From Candidatus Fermentibacterales bacterium (GTDB lineage Bacteria > Fermentibacterota > Fermentibacteria > Fermentibacterales > JAFGKQ01): 12,176 nucleotides of DNA. The stretch lies in contig JAFGKQ010000327.1 in the NCBI GenBank assembly GCA_016928495.1, positions 1 through 12,176 of the forward strand. Reading direction: 5' to 3'. The notes beneath the pieces were generated by a model, which made no database searches, had not been told where the DNA came from, and worked only from the letters and a program-made list of their open reading frames with translations. Shown here piece after piece: positions 6,742 through 12,176 of this stretch (its first letter is position 1; each line of letters opens with the position of its first letter). The position numbers and the translations under genes were made by a program.

Positions 6742-9652
6742 CGCCGCCCTCCTCGGTCCCCGGCTCGCCGCGCAGCGCTCTCGCCCTGTCATCGTCCCTT
6801 GCGCGCCAGGAGAGCCTGTCCCCCGGAGTCTTCCTGCACAGCGCGCCGTAGCAGCATCTCCGGCACACCTGCTTGTCGCCCGGCAGCGGCGGGAAGTAGC
6901 ACTCCGCTATCAGGTCCCGGTACCGCTCCGCCCACCCGGCCGAGGCATCCACCAGCCTATCCATCTCGTCCCCCTCGAAGATGGGCTGGCCGCCCCACTC
7001 GAGGCCTCTAGCGACGTAGAGGTAGCCCGCGCCCCTCGGCCCCAGGCCGGCCTGGCGAGCCAGCGCGTAGTAGACGGGGATCTGGAACAGATGGCCCGAC
7101 AGGGTCAGCCTCCGGCTCGCGGCCTTGTCCTTCGGCTTCCCCGTCTTGAGATCGAGCACGAGGCAGCCGCCGTCGGGGCCGGTGAGGATGAGGTCCAGCC
7201 TGCCTGTCATCGCCACCTTCCCCAGCGTTCCCTCCAGCTCGACCTCCGACCTCGTGTAATCCCCTGGAACGTGGCGGATGCTCTCGAGGAAACCGACGGT
7301 GAGGCGGACCTGCCGCTCGATGAAGCACTCGAGCAGCGCCGGGCTTCCCAGGGCCTGCTCCACGCGCATGGCCGCGCAGGATTCCTCGAGCACCTCGCGG
7401 ACGCGGCCGGGGGATGCACCCGCGGCACCCCGGGTCGTCAGGATCGTGGCTATCACGCGGTGCAGAAGCCTGCCCCTCAGCCTCAAGTCGGGCTCGGCGG
7501 CCACCGATGTGCCGGGGCGCTCCTTCAGCTTCCACACGTGCTTGACGAGGTAGAGGAAAGGGCATTTCGCGTAGTCCTCGAGAGCGGTGGCCGAGAGCCT
7601 GGCCGGGGGGGTCACGGCCCCCGCGCCCAGGCAGCCGTCGTACTCGTCGAATGGTGTCGCCGAGAGCCTGGCGGTCTCCGCGTCCAGCGCCCTGGCCATG
7701 AAGGGCCTGTCCCTGGTAACCCGTCCCTCGAGGGCCATGGCAGCCGCGGTCTGCGCGGGCCCGGAGCCTCCCACCAGGCTCTCCGCCGTCCCCACCGGGG
7801 CCCTCCTCGCCAGCCGCCCGGCCCCGCTCGCGGGATCGTCCAGCATGTCCAGGAACAGCGAGCGCTGTTTCGTACTGCCCATGGCGTCGCTCTTCTCGAA
7901 CACCAGGCAGACGCGCTCGGAGGCGGCCTCGAGAACCTGCCTGAAGAGGAAGGTCTCCTCGGCCATCCTGTTCTCCGGCGATGTGAGCTGGAGCTTCTGC
8001 CTGAGGTCCGGGGAGAGCCTGGGGTCCTCCCGGACTGCCTCCGGGAAGACACCCTCCTCGAGCCCGGTCACTATGACGGCCCTGTGCAGCGTCCCCCTCA
8101 CGGTCTCGGGCGCGAGTATCCGGAAGCCCCGGCGATCGGCCGGCCTGAGCTCGATGCTGGTGTTCCTCAGATGGCTCTCGAGAACCGCCCTCAGCTCCCC
8201 CGTCCCGACCGGACGCGGGGAGCGCATGGCCTCGGCCGCGATGACGGCCCCGGCCATCTCCGGCTCCAAGAGCATTCCGCCCAGGTGCTCTTCCAGCACC
8301 GCGAGGTGCTCTCGGGCAGGAGCCGACCGGGGCAGGGCCCGGTGCAGCCCGGAGATCAGCCCGGCCAGCCTGGCAAGCTTGCCGCTCTCCGCATCGTCGT
8401 CACCTTCCAGGGCCAGCCACTCCGCCTCCCCGAACCTCACGCCGGTAGCCTCGACGATCCGGTCGATCCCGCCGGGAACCGGATCGGCCCCGGCCGTCAG
8501 GCAGCCCGTCATGGCCAGGCTGCGCAGCACCGTGTAATGGTAGTCTTCATCGGGCATCGACAGCACGCCGAGGATGAGCCTCGATACCGGCAGGTCCGCG
8601 AGAGGGGCCTCGAGGGGGCAGTTCACCGGAAAGCCCTCGTGCCATGCCAGGGCGGCCAGCGCCGATCTGGAAGCCTCGGTTCGCTCCACGACGGCGATCG
8701 AGTCCATCGCGATCCCCCGTTCGGAACCGAGGGCCTCTATCTGCCTGAGCACAGCCCTGGCCTGCCCCAGTCTTCCGGAGCACTCGACCAGCTCGAGCCC
8801 CCCGGGAACCGCAGCCGTTCTGCCGAGCAGCCGGCTCTCCGCGAACTGCCCGAGCTCGGACATCGGCGTCGACGAGTCCACGCGCGTCCTTGCGGAGCAT
8901 CCAAGCTCCTCGATCAGCGCCCGGGTCCTGATCCCTATGCCCGCAGCCCACTCCGAAGAGGCCTGGAGAGGGGTGAAGAAGTCCAGCTCCCAGCCCGAGG
9001 AGTGCATGGCTCTGATCAGCCTGCGCTGTCCCGGGTTGAGATCGTAGTAGCCGTAGATCAGAGCCGCTCCCCGACGCTCCTTCCGGCCTGATGCCGCGAG
9101 CGAGGACATGACGGAGTCGTGCGTGTCCGGGTAGGCAACCCGCCTCAGCGCCTCGTAGCGCTCGAAGATCTTCCCCACCGATCTCTCGGTCGGAGTGGCC
9201 CCCGACCGGGTCGTCTGGCTGGCGACCACGTAGGCCGAGCTGTCGATGCCCCTGTCCAGCAGCCGCTCGAAGAGCTGCGAGAGCGAGAACGCGGTGGACG
9301 CGCTGCTCATGAGGTTATGGAAAGGCTCGCCGCTCTCCAGGTCCCTCATGGCCTCGAGTGCGAACGAGCACATGTCGGCGGCCGTGGGCCTCACAGGACG
9401 GCAGGGCGAGTGTCCCGCCCAGGAAGCGAACTGCGGGAAGCCGGGGAACAGCCTCACGCCGGTCAGCACGCCTCCCGGCGACTCGAGCGAGAGCAGGCCG
9501 GCAAGCCTCTCGAGCTGGGGGCGTCCCGCAGCCACGATGACGGGCGGGGCAGCCTTTCCCGAGCCCACGGAGGAGAGCACCCGTTCCACCAGGCTCCGCT
9601 CGAGCGCCCGGTAGTGACCCTCGAAGACCTCTACGGGGTGACTGCCCGACAC
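6734..9652 (-). CDS. addB: AddB-type nuclease subunit with iron-sulfur cysteines
   Basis: This 972-residue protein is the likely partner of the downstream addA. In its middle is AVIVTGLEEGVFP (about 525-537), matching the GL-x-EG-x-FP motif of AddB. The C-terminal PD-(D/E)XK nuclease starts at LSATALEDYAKCPF (about 687-699). It contains H731, D820 in GRLDLIL, D834 and K836 in LVLDLKTGK, and Q857/Y861 in QIPVYYALA. Four cysteines fit the AddB 4Fe-4S cluster: C697 ahead of the nuclease, then C930-x2-C933-x5-C939 at the end. The spacing of the last three matches that of B. subtilis AddB. The N-terminus shows VIVAAGRPQLERLAG where a P-loop could sit, and I see no GxxGxGKT, so ATP binding is probably lost. 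The start is GTG at 9652, 7 bases after the stop of the IF-2B-like gene. No strong ribosome site is visible, so coupling to the upstream gene is likely. The 3' end overlaps addA by 8 bases. Confidence 0.9.
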   Translation of the reverse strand: MSGSHPVEVFEGHYRALERSLVERVLSSVGSGKAAPPVIVAAGRPQLERLAGLLSLESPGGVLTGVRLFPGFPQFASWAGHSPCRPVRPTAADMCSFALEAMRDLESGEPFHNLMSSASTAFSLSQLFERLLDRGIDSSAYVVASQTTRSGATPTERSVGKIFERYEALRRVAYPDTHDSVMSSLAASGRKERRGAALIYGYYDLNPGQRRLIRAMHSSGWELDFFTPLQASSEWAAGIGIRTRALIEELGCSARTRVDSSTPMSELGQFAESRLLGRTAAVPGGLELVECSGRLGQARAVLRQIEALGSERGIAMDSIAVVERTEASRSALAALAWHEGFPVNCPLEAPLADLPVSRLILGVLSMPDEDYHYTVLRSLAMTGCLTAGADPVPGGIDRIVEATGVRFGEAEWLALEGDDDAESGKLARLAGLISGLHRALPRSAPAREHLAVLEEHLGGMLLEPEMAGAVIAAEAMRSPRPVGTGELRAVLESHLRNTSIELRPADRRGFRILAPETVRGTLHRAVIVTGLEEGVFPEAVREDPRLSPDLRQKLQLTSPENRMAEETFLFRQVLEAASERVCLVFEKSDAMGSTKQRSLFLDMLDDPASGAGRLARRAPVGTAESLVGGSGPAQTAAAMALEGRVTRDRPFMARALDAETARLSATPFDEYDGCLGAGAVTPPARLSATALEDYAKCPFLYLVKHVWKLKERPGTSVAAEPDLRLRGRLLHRVIATILTTRGAAGASPGRVREVLEESCAAMRVEQALGSPALLECFIERQVRLTVGFLESIRHVPGDYTRSEVELEGTLGKVAMTGRLDLILTGPDGGCLVLDLKTGKPKDKAASRRLTLSGHLFQIPVYYALARQAGLGPRGAGYLYVARGLEWGGQPIFEGDEMDRLVDASAGWAERYRDLIAECYFPPLPGDKQVCRRCCYGALCRKTPGDRLSWRARDDDRARALRGEPGTEEGGDD

Positions 9653-9659
9653 GGCCCGA

Positions 9660-10412
9660 TCAGCGCCTGGGCTGATCGTCCTTCATGCCCGGTGTGACGA
9701 GGATGACCCCCTCGCTTATGGGGACGCGCTCGAAGAGGGTCGTGTCCCTGGGCCGCCCCTGGTACAGGGCGGGGTCGATGAGCTTCTCCCGCGCGGCGAC
9801 CACGTAGACGGGGACCTCGGCATCCAGCGCGGCCTCCACTATGCGCTGGGAGCCTACCTTGTTGATGAAGTAGTCGGTGGTGACGGCATCGGCCCCCATG
9901 ACCGGAATGGCCCTGGAGACTGGTATGTCGGTGTAGGCGTTATCGTTGACCAGCCAGACGTTGATGCCCGCAGACCGCAGGATGTTGTGGGCCTCCCTGC
10001 CCTCCCCCCCGGGTTCCGACACGGTCTGGAACACCCTGTCTATGGAGCCGGAGATGCGCTCGAGCACGGAGAGGACCGTCCCGCTCCTGCTGTGGCAGAA
10101 GACCTGTGCCTGCCTGGGAAGGAAGCTCAGCATGGCCTCGGCGATCAGGGCGAGGTCGGACCCCCTGGCGTCCAGCAGGCCGCTGGCAACCGAGCTCCAG
10201 TCGTCACTCTCCCGGAGCCTCATCGAGAGGTAGATCAGAGGGGCCATATCGCGTGCGATCTCCAGCAGGCGGTCAGGCAGGTCCTCGGGAAGCCGCTCCG
10301 CGGAGACCATGCCCTCCAGCACCTGCATGTACAGCTCGGACGCGCCGTGCAGCATGTCCGTCGCCACCCGGTCGAGCAGGCTTTCGAAGGTGCTATCCCT
10401 TTGCTTCATCAT
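9660..10412 (-). CDS. IF-2B / ribose-1,5-bisphosphate isomerase family protein
   Basis: This 250-residue protein belongs to the fold shared by eIF2B alpha/beta/delta, methylthioribose-1-phosphate isomerase and archaeal ribose-1,5-bisphosphate isomerase. Visible signatures are an early LHGASEL (about residues 21-27), FCHSRSGTVL at 105-114 (family CHS/HCN loop, C106), EGREAHNILRSAGINVWLVNDNA at 137-158 with D157 in the catalytic-Asp position, and VMGADAVTTDYFINKVGS at about 172-188 (GAD...NKxG). It ends with VPVYVVAAREKLID. The Cys and Asp used by the isomerases both appear present, so an enzyme is more likely than a translation factor. The Arg of the usual E-x-RP motif is not obvious (SEPGGEGR). 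Family members are usually about 300 residues or more, so this one is short. Start: ATG 10412 is chosen because it leaves the usual short lead before LHGA. TTG at 10445, with GGAG eight bases upstream, is a real alternative. It is the first gene of the addBA operon; the substrate is unknown. Confidence 0.75.
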   Translation of the reverse strand: MMKQRDSTFESLLDRVATDMLHGASELYMQVLEGMVSAERLPEDLPDRLLEIARDMAPLIYLSMRLRESDDWSSVASGLLDARGSDLALIAEAMLSFLPRQAQVFCHSRSGTVLSVLERISGSIDRVFQTVSEPGGEGREAHNILRSAGINVWLVNDNAYTDIPVSRAIPVMGADAVTTDYFINKVGSQRIVEAALDAEVPVYVVAAREKLIDPALYQGRPRDTTLFERVPISEGVILVTPGMKDDQPRR

Positions 10413-10445
10413 GCCGTTGATCCGCTCATGCCCAGCGCTAATCAA

Positions 10446-10612
10446 GCACTACGCTCCGGGCTTCGTCAACTCCGGCACTCCATCGAGTACAAAGATTGCA
10501 TCATGTCATCAGTATGGCTATTGTCCCGATCGAGTCGGCCCCGCACGCAGAGCGTCGGGTTGGTCCCGGCTCCCGAGGCGGGCCGCCGCCTGCCGCACAT
10601 GGAAGGGCTCGA
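10446..10612. promoter_or_regulatory. divergent intergenic region with candidate promoter for the carbamoyltransferase operon
   Basis: The region separates the IF-2B-addB-addA operon (leftward) from the DUF5989 operon (rightward). Positions about 10485-10530 are noticeably richer in A and T than the surroundings. On the plus strand TTGCAT (10496-10501) and TATTGT (10519-10524) are separated by 17 bases, a weak sigma70-like match. On the minus strand I see no convincing box pair. A GC-rich imperfect stem (GGTCCCG 10562-10568 with CGGGCC 10579-10584) lies in the presumed leader. The ribosome site GGAAGGG (10601-10607) precedes the ATG at 10613. Confidence 0.35.
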
Positions 10613-10789
10613 ATGGCCGGAGGCTCGTTCGTGGACAGACTGGGAGTGCTGGGGGAGCTGCTTCGCTTCTTCTGGCGCAGGAAGCTGTGGTGGCTGATCC
10701 CGATGATACTCGTCCTGCTGCTCATCGGCGTAGCGATCCTCACTGCGCAGGGCTCGGCCATAGCGCCCTTCCTCTATACCCTCTTCTAG
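10613..10789 (+). CDS. DUF5989 family small membrane protein (SxtK-like)
   Basis: The 58-residue protein has a short amphipathic, basic lead (ELLRFFWRRKLWW, about 15-27), one strongly hydrophobic segment (about 28-45, LIPMILVLLLIGVAIL) and the end AQGSAIAPFLYTLF. This matches my recollection of the DUF5989 pattern, in which a WW-P-hydrophobic helix is followed by QGSA-x-APFIYTLF. The segment would sit in the inner membrane. The start is ATG 10613, with GGAAGGG five bases upstream; a longer reading from 10496 would add 39 residues unlike the family. It is followed after 2 bases by the SxtJ-like gene and then by a carbamoyltransferase, the usual company of this family. Its molecular role is unknown; a membrane anchor or docking subunit for the carbamoyltransferase is an inference. 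Confidence 0.82.
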   Translation: MAGGSFVDRLGVLGELLRFFWRRKLWWLIPMILVLLLIGVAILTAQGSAIAPFLYTLF

Positions 10790-10791
10790 AC

Positions 10792-11307
10792 ATGGATGTC
10801 TTGTCCCGTGTGGCGCAGGTGCTCCTGGCCCTGGTGGGCTTCTCCGCCGGCGCGGCCATCGCGGGCAGCAGGAAGCGGGGCGTGGTCCCGTCACTCGCGG
10901 ACGTCCCGCTCGCCGTTGCGCTGAGCGTTGCCGCCGCTGTCGCCAGGAGCTGGCTGGCCCATGTCCCCGCAATGCTGATTGCTCTTGCGGGCGGAGCCGT
11001 CCTGTCCATCCTGGTGAATCCCCTGAGGAAGCCCCCTCCGGTTCCGGCCCATCCCGTCCCCGGCGGGGCGAAGGGCTCCGGCCTGCTCGCGAGGGCCTGG
11101 TCCGCATGGAAGCGCACGGCATCCACGATGGGCGCCTTCCAGGGACGACTGGTGCTTTCCCTCTTCTACTTCATCATCCTGGCGCCTTTCGGGGTCATCT
11201 ACAGGATCACGAGCGATCCCCTCGCCCGCAGGAGCTCGAAGAGGCCTTCGTGGCTGGACAGGCACGAGGGCCCCAGGGATGTGAAGAACGCGAGGAACCA
11301 GTTCTGA
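10792..11307 (+). CDS. SxtJ-like multi-pass membrane protein
   Basis: The 171-residue product has hydrophobic segments at about 5-25, 36-52 and 55-75. A proline/glycine-rich basic linker spans about 77-98, and a further hydrophobic segment lies at about 120-138 (VLSLFYFIILAPFGVIYRI). The last segment and the following RITSDPLARR...SWLDR resemble the C-terminus of SxtJ proteins, where a YF-x-hydrophobic-P-x-G-x-hydrophobic-R helix is followed by a DPL motif. Characterised-length SxtJ members are nearer 130 residues, so the N-terminal part is longer here. The ATG at 10792 lies 2 bases after the DUF5989 stop with no separate ribosome site, indicating coupled translation. A carbamoyltransferase follows 42 bases downstream. 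Function is not established for this family; association with the neighbouring carbamoyltransferase at the inner membrane is an inference from conserved linkage. Confidence 0.7.
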   Translation: MDVLSRVAQVLLALVGFSAGAAIAGSRKRGVVPSLADVPLAVALSVAAAVARSWLAHVPAMLIALAGGAVLSILVNPLRKPPPVPAHPVPGGAKGSGLLARAWSAWKRTASTMGAFQGRLVLSLFYFIILAPFGVIYRITSDPLARRSSKRPSWLDRHEGPRDVKNARNQF

Positions 11308-11321
11308 TGATTCGAGTTAAA

Positions 11322-11345
11322 GGCTCGATGAACGGAGGTTGAGCC
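11322..11345 (+). promoter_or_regulatory. ribosome-site hairpin ahead of the carbamoyltransferase
   Basis: GGCTCGA (11322-11328) can pair with TTGAGCC (11339-11345), seven pairs including one G-T. The loop exposes most of the ribosome site GGAGGT (11334-11339), ten bases before the TTG start at 11350. This site decides the start codon, because an in-frame TGA at 11329-11331 rules out anything further upstream and no ATG lies between. Whether the stem controls translation is unknown. Confidence 0.35.
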
Positions 11346-11349
11346 GGTC

Positions 11350-12176
11350 TTGCACATCCTGGGCCTCTCCTTCTTCTACCACGACTCTGCCGCCGCGCTG
11401 CTGGGCGATGGCATGCTCCTGGCAGCCGCTCAGGAGGAGCGCTTCAGCAGGATCAAGCACGATCACGGATTCCCGTCGAAGGCGGCAGCCTTCTGCCTCG
11501 AGCAGGCCGGCATAGAGGCGGGCGATCTAGATTACGTCGTCTTCTACGAGAAGCCCATGGTCAAGTTCGAGCGCATACTGCTCTCGTCCATGGCCACCTT
11601 CCCTCGCTCATGGGGCAGCTTCCGCGAGGCAATGGCGAACTGGTTCGGTGAGAAGCTGTGGGTGAAGTCCGTGATCGCCAGGGAGCTGGGCGTTCCCTCC
11701 GATCGCATTCTCTTCACCGACCATCACGACGCTCACGCCGCAAGCGCGCTCTTCTGCTCCCCCTTCGAGGAGGCGGCCCTGCTGACGATAGACGGAGTCG
11801 GGGAATGGACCACGACGGCCATGGGAACCGGGAGGGCCGGCTGGAGCGAGGGCTCGAGCAGCTCCATAAGACTCGAGACGGAGCACAGGTTCCCCCACTC
11901 CATCGGGCTGCTCTACTCCGCCTTCACGGCCTTCCTGGGGTTCAGGGTCAACAACGGCGAGTACAAGGTCATGGGCATGGCCCCCTACGGAACGCCGGAG
12001 TTCGTGGATGCGATCTACGAGAAGATCCTGCGGGTGAACCCCTCCGATGGCAGCTTCAGGCTGAACCTCGACTACTTCAGCTACCACCACTCCCCTGACA
12101 GGAGCTTCAGCGGAAGGTTCACGGAGCTTTTCGGCCCCCCCAGGGTTCCCGAGAGCCCGTTCCAGACCGTCATGAC
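11350..12176 (+). CDS. NodU/TobZ-family carbamoyltransferase, N-terminal part (truncated by window end)
   Basis: Enzymes of this family make carbamoyl-adenylate from carbamoyl phosphate and ATP and transfer the carbamoyl group to a hydroxyl of a small molecule or glycan. The 275 visible codons begin MHILGLSFFYHDSAAAL, the family's standard N-terminus. They also contain AAQEERFSRIKHDHGFP (about 26-42), the metal-binding HHDAHAAS box (125-132, H125/H126/D127/H129), TIDGVGEWTTT (146-156) and NNGEYKVMGMAPYG (201-214), the nucleotide-binding stretch. All expected N-terminal Kae1-like motifs are intact. Full-length members are around 600 residues, so roughly half is missing beyond 12176. The start is TTG at 11350, fixed by the N-terminal match, GGAGGT ten bases upstream and an in-frame stop at 11329. 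It is third in an operon after DUF5989 and SxtJ-like genes, the same association seen in saxitoxin clusters (sxtI with sxtJ and sxtK). The acceptor cannot be told from this window. Confidence 0.92.
   Translation, partial: MHILGLSFFYHDSAAALLGDGMLLAAAQEERFSRIKHDHGFPSKAAAFCLEQAGIEAGDLDYVVFYEKPMVKFERILLSSMATFPRSWGSFREAMANWFGEKLWVKSVIARELGVPSDRILFTDHHDAHAASALFCSPFEEAALLTIDGVGEWTTTAMGTGRAGWSEGSSSSIRLETEHRFPHSIGLLYSAFTAFLGFRVNNGEYKVMGMAPYGTPEFVDAIYEKILRVNPSDGSFRLNLDYFSYHHSPDRSFSGRFTELFGPPRVPESPFQTVM

Noticed and set aside
6742-6792. 17-residue upstream extension of AddA
   Set aside because: It would lengthen the overlap with addB to about 59 bases. The ATG at 6741 has GGAGGG at good spacing and a compact ATGACTGA junction.
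5915-9091. Plus-strand open frame of about 1058 codons running through both addA and addB
   Set aside because: It lies antisense to two genes with full motif sets. Its product is a Ser/Arg/Pro/Ala-rich sequence with no recognisable motif, as expected when GC-biased third positions remove stops from the opposite strand.
10496-10612. N-terminal extension of the DUF5989 gene to an ATG at 10496
   Set aside because: The added 39 residues are unlike the family, and GGAAGGG sits five bases before the inner ATG at 10613. The stretch overlaps the likely promoter.
10309-10791. In-frame extension of the SxtJ-like gene far upstream
   Set aside because: It would overlap the divergent IF-2B-like gene and the whole DUF5989 gene. 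The ATG at 10792 sits 2 bases after the DUF5989 stop and begins the hydrophobic segment.
1-12176. CRISPR array, tRNA/rRNA, insertion sequence or phage genes
   Set aside because: No spaced direct repeats, tRNA-like folds, transposase motifs or terminal inverted repeats were seen on reading through; the genes account for nearly all of the sequence.

Overview
The window looks like chromosomal DNA from a high-GC, Gram-negative bacterium, probably from a little-cultured lineage. The Gram-negative call rests on an Omp85-type outer-membrane barrel ending in a terminal Phe and on a second exported barrel-like domain in the next gene. The DNA is clearly well above 60 % GC by eye. Arginine is nevertheless often AGG/AGA and isoleucine often ATA, which is unusual for GC-rich proteobacteria or actinobacteria. 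I cannot name the phylum from sequence alone; a deep lineage of the FCB type is a guess.

Layout, left to right. (1) Positions 142-3616, plus strand: a two-gene set made of a POTRA-less Omp85-type barrel protein and a large signal-peptide peptidase (SppA, S49 family). The SppA carries an extra N-terminal barrel-like domain fused in front of the usual tandem protease domains. (2) Positions 3661-10412 (possibly to 10445), minus strand: a tight three-gene operon. It reads, in transcription order, an IF-2B/ribose-1,5-bisphosphate-isomerase-like protein, AddB (nuclease with a four-cysteine iron-sulfur signature) and AddA (UvrD-type helicase plus RecB-type nuclease). AddAB processes double-strand breaks for homologous recombination. 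This operon converges on sppA across a 44-base gap. (3) A divergent intergenic region of about 200 bases with an AT-richer pocket that probably holds promoters. (4) Positions 10613-12176, plus strand: a DUF5989 small membrane protein, a SxtJ-like membrane protein and the first 275 codons of a NodU/TobZ-type carbamoyltransferase cut off by the window end. This triad recurs in many bacteria and includes homologues of the unexplained SxtI/J/K genes of saxitoxin clusters.

How they work together: the first pair is an envelope unit (outer-membrane barrel plus envelope protease). The second is a DNA-repair machine with an unexpected sugar-phosphate-isomerase-like protein as its first gene. The third is a membrane-associated carbamoylation unit of unknown substrate. 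I found no tRNA, rRNA, CRISPR array, insertion sequence or phage gene. The items most worth following up are the barrel-SppA fusion, the DUF5989-SxtJ-carbamoyltransferase triad and the IF-2B-like gene leading the addBA operon.
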